A stretch of 64,000 nt of DNA. Source: Leptospirales bacterium. Its GTDB lineage: Bacteria; Spirochaetota; Leptospiria; Leptospirales; Leptonemataceae. The notes below the pieces were generated by a model. That model was not told the DNA's origin and ran no database searches. It saw nothing but the letters and a program-made list of their open reading frames with translations. Every line of letters starts with the position of its first letter. The stretch's first letter is position 1. Both the position numbers and the translations under genes were made by a program. Location: positions 1 through 64,000 of the forward strand of contig JAIBBN010000001.1 in the NCBI GenBank assembly GCA_019694655.1, in the 5' to 3' direction. Of this stretch, positions 54,815-63,681 are shown in pieces.

Positions 54815-55924
54815 ATGTTCGCAGGAAAAAAAAAGGTCTGGTTGCCCGTGGCGCTGGCGGCATTGCTGATTGCCGTCGACAAAATCGTATATATCCCCGC
54901 TGTACGCCAATGCTGCACGGTCGCAGGATCGGCGCAGACTTTTCAGTCAGTTCTTGAGTCGCGTTTTGATCAATCAGCAATGATTGAGCGCGCCCGCCGC
55001 CAGGGGCGACGCATCGCGATGAACTTTGGCTCCTCGCGATCGCTGGTATTTTACGCCGCGCCTACGCGCAAACAGCTGGCATCGGATCCTTTTCTCTCGC
55101 CGCGAGAGAAGGACTTTCTGGATCGCTGGGAACTGGTAAACAATGCCTACCCCGGCGCCTCGCTGCTCACCTCCTACGTGCGCTTTACGCAGTGGACCGA
55201 CCATGGACTGCGACCGGACGCCGTGCTGGTGGAGCTGGACCCGGCTCTGATGAATGGTCGCACGCGCTGGTCAGTGACAGAATTGAAATTTGGCGTGCCC
55301 GTTGCTTTTGCCGTTGATCACGCCCTGCAGATGCCCTGGGAACACTTCCATACCATTCTGGGCAGCCGCCTCTTTGCCATGTCGCGCTATCGCCTTGGCA
55401 GATCTGAATCCAGAGCCGATGTCTGGGACGAAGCAATGAGGCAACTCAGCGCCGCCTCCACTGCCGAGCGTGACGAGAATCTTGTACTTTCGCACGGCTT
55501 TGTTCCGGGCGCCGAGCCCCCGCTGCAGAGAATGATTTTTCTGCGAGCCTCGCAGATTTTAGAAGTAGAACTTTTCGCCGCCTTTCGAATTGATCCAAAC
55601 CTGGCTCGCTACGCGCAGCTGATTGCCGAGCGCTGCCGGGAGCTTGGAATTCCGCTGTTTTTCTGGTCCCCCCCGCAGCATCCAGCCTGGCGTGAAGTTG
55701 CCGAACGCAGCGTTGATCCCACGCAGTGGGAGCGACTGGAGCGCAGCCTTGGCGACCGCGGCGCACACTTTCTGCGCTTGAACCAGACAGGGCGCATGCA
55801 CTGCAACGAGTATATAGATCCAATCCACTTTGCGCAGAGTTGCGCACCGGAGGCGGCGGCGCGTTTGATATATTCCGTGGAAGCCACGATGGGTCGCGGG
55901 GCTTTCCAGAATCCGCCGCAGTAA
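54815..55924 (+). CDS. DUF1574-like SGNH-type protein paired with MBOAT
   Basis: 369 residues from the ATG at 54815. GGAGG lies 13-17 nt upstream, rather far, and a competing out-of-frame ATG sits at 54805. A membrane anchor or signal segment spans about residues 8-25. MNFGSSRSLVFYA carries a candidate nucleophile Ser, and EYIDPIHFAQ near the end supplies Asp/His, as in SGNH hydrolases such as AlgJ/AlgX and DltD-type partners. The family DUF1574 was defined in Leptospira. It probably prepares or transfers acyl groups for the adjacent MBOAT. A run of nine A (54826-54834) follows the start. Confidence 0.7.
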   Translation: MFAGKKKVWLPVALAALLIAVDKIVYIPAVRQCCTVAGSAQTFQSVLESRFDQSAMIERARRQGRRIAMNFGSSRSLVFYAAPTRKQLASDPFLSPREKDFLDRWELVNNAYPGASLLTSYVRFTQWTDHGLRPDAVLVELDPALMNGRTRWSVTELKFGVPVAFAVDHALQMPWEHFHTILGSRLFAMSRYRLGRSESRADVWDEAMRQLSAASTAERDENLVLSHGFVPGAEPPLQRMIFLRASQILEVELFAAFRIDPNLARYAQLIAERCRELGIPLFFWSPPQHPAWREVAERSVDPTQWERLERSLGDRGAHFLRLNQTGRMHCNEYIDPIHFAQSCAPEAAARLIYSVEATMGRGAFQNPPQ

Positions 55925-55928
55925 CTTT

Positions 55929-56597
55929 GTGCGTTCGCTTTTGCTGTGTGGCGCCTTTGGCGGCGAAATCGATCGCCTGCAAGCGTGGAATGGGCGCAGC
56001 GTATTGGTCGGCGGCGAAGCGACAGCAATCCACGTGGCCGAATGTGGAATCGGCAATATCGACGCGGCGCTTGCCTGGCAGCGCTGGCAGTGTGAACGGG
56101 GGCTGAGCTCGGAATGTGAAACGCTCTTTCTGGGCTCCGCCGGGGCCTGCGACCAGCAGTTTCCCGCTCCCTGGCTGGGGGGCGCGGTGATCCCAACGCA
56201 CATCCACAAGCGCGAGGCTGGCTTGCTGCTAGGTCATTCGAAGCTGCCGCCGCGGCTCTTTGCAGCGATTCCGGAAAATCCGGGAAACTTTGCGCGACGC
56301 CTGCGTAGCTTGAAATTTGAATCATTCATCTTGCACGAAGGGACAGTCAATTGTCCGGATGCAGTATCGCTCGATCACGCCGAGCTCTATTTGCAGGAAG
56401 GTCTTCAATTTGAAAATCTTGAGTGTTATGGACTGGCGCGGGCCGCAGAACTCCACGGCGCCGCCTTCAGCGCACTTCTGGCAATCACCAACCACGTCGG
56501 TCCGAAGGGCAGCGAACAGTGGCGGCGGAACTACGCTGCGTGCTCCGCCGCGCTACAGAACATCGTGCTCCAAACGCTCCAGCAACTGGCGACATAA
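55929..56597 (+). CDS. Nucleoside phosphorylase/hydrolase-fold protein (MTAN/futalosine-hydrolase type)
   Basis: 222 residues from a GTG at 55929, 4 nt after the DUF1574-like stop. The pattern fits the PNP/MTAN superfamily: HVAECGIGNIDAALAW, ETLFLGSAGACD in the phosphate/base loop, and NLECYGLARAAELHGAAF, where the MTAN ME(x)AA region lies. Possible substrates are methylthioadenosine/S-adenosylhomocysteine or futalosine (menaquinone synthesis). The key catalytic Asp near the C-terminus is not obvious. Confidence 0.6.
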   Translation: MRSLLLCGAFGGEIDRLQAWNGRSVLVGGEATAIHVAECGIGNIDAALAWQRWQCERGLSSECETLFLGSAGACDQQFPAPWLGGAVIPTHIHKREAGLLLGHSKLPPRLFAAIPENPGNFARRLRSLKFESFILHEGTVNCPDAVSLDHAELYLQEGLQFENLECYGLARAAELHGAAFSALLAITNHVGPKGSEQWRRNYAACSAALQNIVLQTLQQLAT

Positions 56598-56709
56598 AGC
56601 GGCGAGTCGCCCCCGGCGATAAACGCCCGCCGAACAGAGAAAGCGACAATCGTCATTTCAATTCACAGCCGGTCGGCGACGATACCTGTACAGCACCGGG
56701 GATTGAGGA

Positions 56710-57060
56710 ATGCTCACGTCACTGTCCACGCGCTTTCGAATCAAACTCACAGTCGCCGTCTACAAAGACAAGAAGTTGGTTTACCGGAATGACATGCTTG
56801 TTCCGACTACATACCACCGAAGATCGGAAGCCCGCGCTCACATCAAACGAGAAATACGCGAACGCCTGCGCGCCTCCAATTTTTTTATTTCGCCGCGCGT
56901 CGACTTTGATCTTGTGCGCTACACACAAGAAGCCAGCTGCAACACCTACCTCCGCTATCGTATCGTTGAGGAAGCGCTGGAGTCGCCAGCGGATGTTGCG
57001 CCTGCTTCGCTGGAAATGAGCGAAGTTCGCAGCGAATCGCTGGGCGAGGTCGAAGGCTGA
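56710..57060 (+). CDS. Small hypothetical protein
   Basis: 116 residues, soluble and basic. The first about 85 residues may be a small alpha-beta domain (FRIKLTVAVYKDKKLVYRND, then a helix EARAHIKREIRERLRA). The C-terminal about 30 residues are acidic. No family is recognised. It lies between the nucleosidase-like gene (112 bp gap) and the 57142 gene on the same strand. Confidence 0.5.
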   Translation: MLTSLSTRFRIKLTVAVYKDKKLVYRNDMLVPTTYHRRSEARAHIKREIRERLRASNFFISPRVDFDLVRYTQEASCNTYLRYRIVEEALESPADVAPASLEMSEVRSESLGEVEG

Positions 57061-57141
57061 TCGCAGGCGCGCAATCCTTCGCTCTGCACTGGCCGGGCGA
57101 AAGGGCTTGACCAGGCGCTCTGCCTGCTATCTCCCTGCGTG

Positions 57142-58689
57142 ATGTCCGCAGCCGGCGGCGCCGACCGCGAAGAACTGGAAGCTCATTTCCGCGCCTATTT
57201 GCAGATTTTTCGCGCCGTGCTGAAGAAGCGCTCGTTGCCTCCAGATCAAGAGGCCTCGGCGCTTGCCCGGGTCAAGGCTATCGCACAGGACCTTGCCAGG
57301 CCCGACGACTATCTCGAACGAATACCAGATTTTGCCCGCGAGCTTGGCGTGCGACAGGAAGCCCTGGCCCAATTCATTGGCGCCAACCTGTTGACGGCGC
57401 TTGACGCAGTGCAGCGCCAGTTGCGCGAAAAACGTCATGCGGAGGCCTCGCTTCCAGCAGCAGAGCCTTCGGCGCCAGCAAAGTCGCCGGCCGTCCCGCC
57501 GCAAGCCAGGGGCGATCTATTCCTGCAGGAGTTGCTCAACGTCTGTGGTACGCTGATGCAGCAATCGGATCGCTTTGAAGAACTGGAAATGGGCGCTCTT
57601 AAACTGCTGCGGCCGGCAGGCGAGGCGCTGAGTCGCTACGCGTCCGAATTGCAGGGGCAGGCTGTGGCGCCCGCAGAGGCGGCAACAGCGGATACGGCAG
57701 CCAGGTCCCCGGCGCCACAGGCAAAACCTGGCGTCGCTCCGCTTGCGCGCACTGCAACGCCTGCTCCGTCGGTCGCGCCGCCTCCGGTGGAGCAATCAAT
57801 CCTTCAAGAAGTCCTGGACCGCTTCAGCAGGGACTTGAAGGCGGAAGGGACGCTTGTTCCGCGCGACTACGCTGAAGAGAGCGGGGCCGAGGAATCGCCG
57901 ACAGCGCCTTCGGACCGGCCGGCTGCCAGGCCAACGGTGCAGAGCGTCGCTGCGCGCAGCCCGCCGCAAGCCGAAGCCACAGTTGCCGTGAAGGAAGCCT
58001 CTATTCTTGAGCAAGTAATCAAGCTTTATGGCGGCGTCTTGACTGCTCAAGGACGGCTGGCGCCTCAGAGCGGCGTTCCAGAGACTTCGGGTGAGGCGCC
58101 GCTTCTGTCGGACCAAAGCGAAGCCGATGAAGATCCCTCGGAAGTCGATGAGATTGACCTTGAACCAATTCCTTTTATTTTTCAGGAGTACCTTGCAGTG
58201 CTTCGCCTGCTGCAGGAGTTTCAAAGCAAGGGCGATCAAGACGGATACAAGCGCTGGTTTGCCACCCTGGGCGAGGGGGCTCGCGCTCAGGTAGGTCTGC
58301 GCAACCTTGAGGCGCGGCATCGTCAGTCGCCGCTTCAATGGAGCAGCGAATACAGCAACCTTGCCGGCCGCATGGGGTTGGAAGCCGGACAAGTGGCGGA
58401 ATTGCATCAGCGCTTGAGGCGCTTCCAGCAGATGCAACAGGCGCTCAATGAATTTACTGTCAGAATACGCAGCAATCCGCCGCCGGTCGTAGAAGCCCTG
58501 AAACGTATCTGGCCGCAGATTCGACTGCTTTTCAATGACGACGTCTGGGACGCGGAAAGCATGATGTCCCGTTTGAAAATCCCGCTGCTGCAGATCACCG
58601 ACGCGGCATTGAAGCAGCGAATCATGGACCTCCTTGCTCCGGTGTTTGAGTATTCCGAGAAATTGATGGCGTCTTCCTATGCACCCTGA
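57142..58689 (+). CDS. Hypothetical protein with internal helical repeats
   Basis: 515 residues from the ATG at 57142; GTG precedes it. There is no signal peptide or membrane segment. An N-terminal helical domain (about 1-105) is followed by four related helix units set in Pro/Ala/Glu-rich linkers: LFLQELLNVCGTLM (about 127), SILQEVLDRFSRDLKAEGTL (219), SILEQVIKLYGGVLTAQGRL (289) and IFQEYLAVLRLLQEFQSKGD (352). A helical C-terminal domain ends the protein. The layout suggests a cytoplasmic scaffold. No family is recognised. Confidence 0.62.
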   Translation: MSAAGGADREELEAHFRAYLQIFRAVLKKRSLPPDQEASALARVKAIAQDLARPDDYLERIPDFARELGVRQEALAQFIGANLLTALDAVQRQLREKRHAEASLPAAEPSAPAKSPAVPPQARGDLFLQELLNVCGTLMQQSDRFEELEMGALKLLRPAGEALSRYASELQGQAVAPAEAATADTAARSPAPQAKPGVAPLARTATPAPSVAPPPVEQSILQEVLDRFSRDLKAEGTLVPRDYAEESGAEESPTAPSDRPAARPTVQSVAARSPPQAEATVAVKEASILEQVIKLYGGVLTAQGRLAPQSGVPETSGEAPLLSDQSEADEDPSEVDEIDLEPIPFIFQEYLAVLRLLQEFQSKGDQDGYKRWFATLGEGARAQVGLRNLEARHRQSPLQWSSEYSNLAGRMGLEAGQVAELHQRLRRFQQMQQALNEFTVRIRSNPPPVVEALKRIWPQIRLLFNDDVWDAESMMSRLKIPLLQITDAALKQRIMDLLAPVFEYSEKLMASSYAP

Positions 58690-58793
58690 GCGGCGCTGGC
58701 CGGGGCTTGCGTCTAATTATCATTTGACCAGGCGCCCCAGCGCCCAAACATGGGCCCCTTAGCCCTCGCGCCCATGGGCGGAGGTATCCGGCT

Positions 58794-58866
58794 GCCCTCT
58801 TAGCTCAGTAGGTAGAGCGCATCCATGGTAAGGATGAGGTCACCAGTTCGATCCTGGTAGAGGGCT
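58794..58866 (+). tRNA. tRNA-Thr (GGT)
   Basis: The acceptor stem GCCCTCT (58794-58800) pairs with AGAGGGC (58859-58865). D-arm, anticodon stem CATCC/GGATG with loop ATGGTAA (anticodon GGT) and T-arm ACCAG/CTGGT with TTCGATC are all present. 73 nt including discriminator T; the 3' CCA is not encoded. Confidence 0.95.
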
Positions 58867-58874
58867 CAGAGAAC

Positions 58875-58946
58875 AGGCCGGTCGTATAGTGGTTAGTATA
58901 GGGGTCTCCAAAACCCTTGGCGGGAGTTCGATTCTCCCCCGGCCTG
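58875..58946 (+). tRNA. tRNA-Trp (CCA)
   Basis: The acceptor stem AGGCCGG (58875-58881) pairs with CCGGCCT (58939-58945). The anticodon loop CTCCAAA gives anticodon CCA at 58908-58910. T-arm is GGGAG/CTCCC with TTCGATT, and the D-stem is short. 72 nt with discriminator G; the 3' CCA is not encoded. It lies 8 bp after tRNA-Thr and 27 bp before secE, the classic position. Confidence 0.95.
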
Positions 58947-58973
58947 CAGATTCGCTGGAATGGTGATGTAGAT

Positions 58974-59171
58974 ATGTTGAAATTCCTTCGTGAAAGTCGC
59001 GAAGAACTCAAGAAGGTGGTCTGGCCCCCGCGTGACGAGGTGCTGAATATGACCATCGTAGTGCTGGCGGCAGTGTTTCTGATATCGGCGGTCTTGTTCG
59101 GGATTGATCGTTCCTTTGAGGCGATCTTTGACGGCATACTACGAATGGCCGGCGGAAGCCGTCCGTCGTGA
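58974..59171 (+). CDS. secE: Preprotein translocase subunit SecE
   Basis: 65 residues from the ATG at 58974. It is a minimal SecE: the conserved amphipathic helix FLRESREELKKVVWPPRDEV and one membrane helix (TIVVLAAVFLISAVLFGI). It stabilises SecY in the protein-export channel. rpmG, often found between tRNA-Trp and secE, is not here. nusG starts 11 bp downstream. Confidence 0.94.
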   Translation: MLKFLRESREELKKVVWPPRDEVLNMTIVVLAAVFLISAVLFGIDRSFEAIFDGILRMAGGSRPS

Positions 59172-59182
59172 GGAGCGTAAGC

Positions 59183-59725
59183 ATGGCGGCGCTGAAATGG
59201 TATGTAGTTCGGACCTACTCCGGTCACGAAAATAAGGTCAAGACCAGCATTGAAAAGCTGGTCCAGAATCGCAACCTGCAGGGCCGCATCGGTCAGGTGA
59301 GCATCCCGACAATCAAGGTTGCCGAGATGAAGAACGGCAAGAAGCGCGTCGTCGAAAAGAAATTCATGCCCGGGTATCTGCTGGCCGAAATGGCCATGGA
59401 TGATGAGCTGCAGTACCTGATTTTACGGCTGCCGTCAGTGGCCGGTTTTGTCGGTTCGCCCGATCCGGAGCCTCTCTCCGAAGATGAGGTGCGCAACCTG
59501 ATGCAGGGCGAAGCCTCCATGGAAGAAGAGACGCCCGCTCACGCTCGCATACTCTTCTCAGTAGGCGAGCGGGTCAAGATTGTTGATGGTCCCTTTGCAA
59601 ACTTCACCGGCACAGTGGACGAGATTATGCCGGACAAGGGCAGGTTGCGCGTCAAAGTCGAGATCTTCGGTCAGGCTACGCCAGTAGAACTGGACTATCT
59701 ACAGGTCGCAAGCAACGTCGGCTGA
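59183..59725 (+). CDS. nusG: Transcription termination/antitermination factor NusG
   Basis: 180 residues from the ATG at 59183, which has GAGGAG upstream; a GTG at 59168 overlapping secE is less likely. The NGN domain has KWYVVRTYSGHENKV, FMPGYLLAEM and GFVGSPDPEPLS. The KOW domain has GERVKIVDGPFANFTGTVDE. NusG binds RNA polymerase and couples transcription to Rho or ribosomes. The usual next gene rplK is displaced by a convergent gene. Confidence 0.96.
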   Translation: MAALKWYVVRTYSGHENKVKTSIEKLVQNRNLQGRIGQVSIPTIKVAEMKNGKKRVVEKKFMPGYLLAEMAMDDELQYLILRLPSVAGFVGSPDPEPLSEDEVRNLMQGEASMEEETPAHARILFSVGERVKIVDGPFANFTGTVDEIMPDKGRLRVKVEIFGQATPVELDYLQVASNVG

Positions 59726-59754
59726 TCCAGCGATCGCCCACTGCCAGCCAGGAT

Positions 59755-61134
59755 CTAGAGATTGGCCAGGTCCAGTTCCAGGCGCAGACCCAGAGAATAC
59801 TGACGCTCCAGTTCCTGCGGTTGCAAGATCGGGCTGAGTATCGAGCTGAAGAAGATCTCCTGGAGGACGTTTGGGCCGGTGCCAAGGCGAACTCCACTGC
59901 CCAGATCGAAGTCCGTATTCCCCAGGCTCAGGCTCTGCACATCGTAGTAGGAACGACGATAGCTGTAGCTGCCAAAGGCAGAGAGCCCGTTGCCAATGCG
60001 ATACTGCAGCGCCGCGGAAAGCCCGCTCTCCGTAGTAATAAAGACCAGATCAGTAATTGAGTTATTGACCCGGCCGCGCTGCTCGGCCGGCGTCGTAACT
60101 GCGTAACCTTCAAAGCTAACGCTGTGCATATCGCCGCGGCGTCGGAAGGGCGGCATCCACTCCACACCCAGGCTCCAGTCCGCAATGAACTTCCATTCCC
60201 ACTGTACAGATGGGGCGTAGCCGATCTGATAAACCTGGAAGCTACTGCCCGGCAGGGCGATGGCGCCGACGCCCAGAAGGTTAAGCGTAGCGTCGTAGCC
60301 GCTAACGCCGGTCCATTGGTTGCTGTCGAAGCGGTAGTCCATGCGCATCCAGCTTGCGGCCAGCCGCAAATCATGATCCTCGCTGCGCAAAATAGAGTAC
60401 GACAGACCGATCCTTCGGTTTTGCTGGCGAAGACCAAGCGTCTGCTTCAGGCTGTAATATCCAATGGCGGCAAGCGTCGTTCCGGAGTTCGTTTCAACTC
60501 TGAGCTGTCCGTCTGCAAATTCGCTTTGGCCGCTCATGTCGCTGTAGCTGAAAAATAAGCGCAGATTGCTCCAGGCCGCGCCGCCTTCCAGCTGGTAGCC
60601 GTCCAGGCGGCGGTTACCAAAAGGCGCCCCATACTGCAGTTGTGGGTTATCATTGAGAAAGGTTGAAACGAATTTGATTGTATTGCGAAGTCCATCAAAA
60701 GCGGATTGATAGTCGCTGCGCAGCGGCCCGATGGACGCCCATAAACCCAGGCGCTCTGGCCGGGGATCGCTCCAGAAAGCTCCCGCGACAGACTGCCCCA
60801 TATCGCCCAGTCTTTGCCACCAGGATGGACCCTCTTCAGTGGCGGGCGTTTGGTTAGTTTGCGGCGGCTTTTCCGCGGTTTGCGGCGGTCGCTCTACGGC
60901 CGGCGCCGGCGGCTCGTAAGGTTCAAAAGTAACCCGTGTAACCTCCGTTTTTGGGAAGCTGCGCACGCCTTGCTCGTTGCGTATACTGATGGCGGTGCGG
61001 GTCTGAGCCACGATCTTGCCGCGAACCGTCTGGCCGGAACGCAAGTAGAGCGTATCGGCGGCCAGAGGCGCCCCAAGCAGGATCAGCAATCCCGCCAGCA
61101 AGACTCGTGTGACCGCTGCTTTCGGCCGTCGCAT
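59755..61134 (-). CDS. Outer-membrane beta-barrel-type protein with N-terminal SH3/Sm-like motif
   Basis: 459 residues. The signal peptide ends GAPLAAD. Residues 27-72 form a small strand domain ([20 protein letters not shown], then [15 protein letters not shown]). A Pro/Thr-rich linker follows (75-100), then about 350 residues of alternating hydrophobic strands, with glycine and aromatic girdle residues, typical of an outer-membrane barrel ([29 protein letters not shown]). It sits on the minus strand between nusG and rplK, converging on nusG. The function is unknown. Confidence 0.72.
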   Translation of the reverse strand: MRRPKAAVTRVLLAGLLILLGAPLAADTLYLRSGQTVRGKIVAQTRTAISIRNEQGVRSFPKTEVTRVTFEPYEPPAPAVERPPQTAEKPPQTNQTPATEEGPSWWQRLGDMGQSVAGAFWSDPRPERLGLWASIGPLRSDYQSAFDGLRNTIKFVSTFLNDNPQLQYGAPFGNRRLDGYQLEGGAAWSNLRLFFSYSDMSGQSEFADGQLRVETNSGTTLAAIGYYSLKQTLGLRQQNRRIGLSYSILRSEDHDLRLAASWMRMDYRFDSNQWTGVSGYDATLNLLGVGAIALPGSSFQVYQIGYAPSVQWEWKFIADWSLGVEWMPPFRRRGDMHSVSFEGYAVTTPAEQRGRVNNSITDLVFITTESGLSAALQYRIGNGLSAFGSYSYRRSYYDVQSLSLGNTDFDLGSGVRLGTGPNVLQEIFFSSILSPILQPQELERQYSLGLRLELDLANL

Positions 61135-61360
61135 AATAGTACGTCCATTTCCGGCAAGGGTGCGGGAAGACCAGCATTACGCGCGGGAGCAGCAGAAAAA
61201 AGGCAAAATGTCCCCTGAGGGCCGAGACGGCGTGCAATGGAGCGCTCCTGCCAAAAAAATTGTGCCGGGTACGGCAAAATTCAGGAAATTTTCTTTTCGG
61301 CATGGGCCTTTTGGGAAGAGTGACAGGCTCCGTTGTTTCCCGGATTCAAGAGCCGCTTTC
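61135..61360. promoter_or_regulatory. Divergent leader region of the rplK operon and the barrel gene
   Basis: 226 bp without a gene. It must carry the rplK operon promoter and leader, yet no convincing promoter hexamers are visible. A GGGAA/TTCCC-type pairing (61313-61341) just before rplK could be part of an L1-binding leader, but this is not shown. Confidence 0.4.
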
Positions 61361-61789
61361 ATGGCCCAGAAGAAAATAGTCACCCAAATCAAACTCCAGG
61401 TAGAAGCCGGCAAGGCAAACCCGGCGCCCCCGGTGGGGCCGGCCCTCGGTCAGCACGGCCTGAACATCATGGAGTTCTGCAAGCAATTCAATGAGCGGAC
61501 TAAGGCGCAGGCAGGCATTAAGTTACCGGTGGTAATCACCGTCTATGCCGACCGCAGCTTTACTTTTATCACTAAATCTCCGCCGGCGCCGTTGCTGATT
61601 CTCAAGGAACTCGGGCTGCCCAAGGGCTCCGCGGTTCCAAACAAGACCAAGGTCGGCTCGATCACGGTTGAGCAGCTGAAGAAGATTGCGGAGATCAAAA
61701 AGAAAGATCTCAATTGCAATGATGTCGACGCTGCTGTTCGCGTGCTGGCCGGCACCTGCCGTTCGATGGGCGTGGAGGTTGCGGAATGA
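61361..61789 (+). CDS. rplK: 50S ribosomal protein L11
   Basis: 142 residues, the standard length. It begins [20 protein letters not shown], with [20 protein letters not shown] and the C-terminal RNA-binding domain [13 protein letters not shown] and [10 protein letters not shown]. It forms the GTPase-associated centre with 23S rRNA and L10. The rplA start overlaps its stop (ATGA). Confidence 0.97.
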   Translation: MAQKKIVTQIKLQVEAGKANPAPPVGPALGQHGLNIMEFCKQFNERTKAQAGIKLPVVITVYADRSFTFITKSPPAPLLILKELGLPKGSAVPNKTKVGSITVEQLKKIAEIKKKDLNCNDVDAAVRVLAGTCRSMGVEVAE

Positions 61790-62472
61790 AGCGCGGTAAG
61801 AAGTGGCGTGCTGTAGCGGAAAAAGTGGAGGCGGAACGCGCTTACCTTCCGTCCGAAGCGGTTGAACTGATCAAAGAAGTCAGCTATACGAAGTTCGAAG
61901 GAACAGTAGAAGCCTCCATCAAAGTGGGCTACAAGTCGCTGCAAAACGTTCGCGGAATTGTGCGCCTCCCCCACGGCACCGGCAAGACGGTGCGCGTGCT
62001 GGTATTCTGTCGCGAAGATAAAGCGGCGGAGGCCAAAGAAGCTGGCGCCGATTTTGTTGGCGGCGCCGAGCTCGTTGAAAAGATTCAGAAAGAGGAATGG
62101 ACCGACTTCGACGCCTGTGTGGCCACGCCGGACATGATGAAGGATGTTGGCCGTCTGGGTCCAATCCTTGGTCGTAAGGGGCTGATGCCAAAGCCCAAGG
62201 CCGGCACGGTAACTACCGATGTCGCCACAGCGGTAAAGAACCTCAAGGGCGGCCAATTGGAATACAAGCCGGATAAGACCGGCGTCATCCATCTGCGCGT
62301 CGGAACCGTCGGCTTTGAGCCGGCCAAGCTGGAAGAGAATATTCGGACGCTTTTTCAGTCAGTGATGCGCGACAAGCCATCGGACGCCAAAGGCGAATAC
62401 ATTCGCTCCTTCTACATTGCGCCCACCATGGGGCCCGGTATCAAATTGAACACGCGGTCGCTCGCGTCCTGA
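61786..62472 (+). CDS. rplA: 50S ribosomal protein L1
   Basis: 228 residues. Shows [56 protein letters not shown] and the C-terminal [11 protein letters not shown]. It forms the L1 stalk and in many bacteria represses translation of its own operon. It overlaps rplK by 4 nt; rplJ follows 11 bp downstream. Confidence 0.97.
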   Translation: MKRGKKWRAVAEKVEAERAYLPSEAVELIKEVSYTKFEGTVEASIKVGYKSLQNVRGIVRLPHGTGKTVRVLVFCREDKAAEAKEAGADFVGGAELVEKIQKEEWTDFDACVATPDMMKDVGRLGPILGRKGLMPKPKAGTVTTDVATAVKNLKGGQLEYKPDKTGVIHLRVGTVGFEPAKLEENIRTLFQSVMRDKPSDAKGEYIRSFYIAPTMGPGIKLNTRSLAS

Positions 62473-62483
62473 CGAGGTCTATT

Positions 62484-63014
62484 GTGCCTTCTGCAGCTAA
62501 CATCGCGAAATTCGAAGCCATCGCCAAAGTGCTGGAAAAGAGCCAGGACTTCGTGATTGCAACTTACAGCGGTCTATCTATCGAGCAGATGAATGATTTG
62601 CGCGAGCAGGTGCGCGCCAAGAGCGCCCGTATCCGCGTATTAAAGAACAATCTGTTTCGCAAGGCCCTGGAGGCCAACCCGGCTTTCAAAGACGTTGCGC
62701 CCATGATGAAGGACGTCCTTCACGGTCCGATTGCCGTAGCCTTTACCGAAGGCGATCTGCCGGCAGTCAGCAAGACGATTCTGGAATTCTCCAAGAAGAA
62801 TGACAAAGTCAAGATCATGGCAGGATGCTTCGAGCTCCGCCCGCTGGATCAAAAGGCTGTGGCGCAGATTGCCGACCTGCCATCCCGCGAGCAGCTGCTC
62901 AGCATCATTGGTCGCGGCCTGAACACTCCGGCCACCAAGATCGCAACCGGTATCAATCAAATCATGGCCAGTCTGGCGCGCGGCATCAAAGCTGTCGGCG
63001 AGAAGAACGGCTGA
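62484..63014 (+). CDS. rplJ: 50S ribosomal protein L10
   Basis: 176 residues from a GTG start at 62484, with GAGG 7 nt upstream. Conserved features are VIATYSGLSIEQMNDLREQV, RVLKNNLFRKAL, GPIAVAF and LPSREQLLS. L10 anchors L7/L12 dimers at the stalk. A GNRA-loop hairpin begins at its stop codon. Confidence 0.95.
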   Translation: MPSAANIAKFEAIAKVLEKSQDFVIATYSGLSIEQMNDLREQVRAKSARIRVLKNNLFRKALEANPAFKDVAPMMKDVLHGPIAVAFTEGDLPAVSKTILEFSKKNDKVKIMAGCFELRPLDQKAVAQIADLPSREQLLSIIGRGLNTPATKIATGINQIMASLARGIKAVGEKNG

Positions 63015-63027
63015 GCTGGAAACAGCT
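63014..63027 (+). promoter_or_regulatory. GAAA-tetraloop hairpin after rplJ
   Basis: AGCTG and CAGCT flank a GAAA loop, starting at the last base of the rplJ stop. It may mark an RNA processing or translational control site in the 119-nt rplJ-rplL gap. Confidence 0.35.
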
Positions 63028-63133
63028 AAGTAAGTTAGAGGGACTGATTACAGTCGATATGCATGCAAAACGGCGGGAGAATGGAAGCTGAGCGAAGGGC
63101 TCGGAACCGCCAGGACAGGGAAAGGAAGACACA

Positions 63134-63514
63134 ATGGCAGACGTAAACGCATTGCTCGATCAAATTGGATCGCTGACGCTTGTAGAAGCGGCCGATCTCG
63201 TTAAGAAAATGGAAGATCGCTTCGGCATCTCCACTGCTGCGCCGACCATGGCGTTCGCGGCGGCGCCTGCCGGCGGCGCTGCAGAAGCCGAAGAAGAAAA
63301 GAGCTACAATGTGGTGCTCAAGGCTCACGGCGACAAGAAGATCGATGTGATCAAGATTGTCCGCGAAGCCACCAACCTGGGTCTGAAGGAAGCGAAGGAC
63401 CTCGTGGAAAAGGGCGGCCAGGCTGTGAAAGAAGGGCTCTCCAAAGATGCAGCTGGCGAACTGAAAAAGAAGCTGGAAGACGCTGGCGCCACCGTCGAAC
63501 TGCAAGCAGTTTGA
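63134..63514 (+). CDS. rplL: 50S ribosomal protein L7/L12
   Basis: 126 residues. The N-terminal dimerisation domain has [19 protein letters not shown]. An Ala/Gly hinge follows. The C-terminal domain has [33 protein letters not shown] and the final GATVELQ. It recruits translation factors. AGGAAG lies just before the ATG. rpoB starts 167 bp downstream. Confidence 0.97.
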   Translation: MADVNALLDQIGSLTLVEAADLVKKMEDRFGISTAAPTMAFAAAPAGGAAEAEEEKSYNVVLKAHGDKKIDVIKIVREATNLGLKEAKDLVEKGGQAVKEGLSKDAAGELKKKLEDAGATVELQAV

Positions 63515-63681
63515 TCGTTGTCGCGCAAATCGCCGGGAGTCGCTATCAAAGGCGGCCCCGGCGTTCTTCGCTTTCAGGCTGCTGCCCGGTGGCGGCCTGC
63601 ATTGCGAAATTTCCGATTCGCTCGCGCAGCTCCCGGAGCTTGCCGAGCCTGCACTGATTACTGGCCGAGGTTCTTGATTCC

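Noticed and set aside
54805-54957. Short frame from ATG 54805 with a near Shine-Dalgarno
   Set aside because: It ends after about 50 codons without any recognisable feature; the DUF1574-like frame from 54815 is far better supported. It is kept only as a possible slippage partner.
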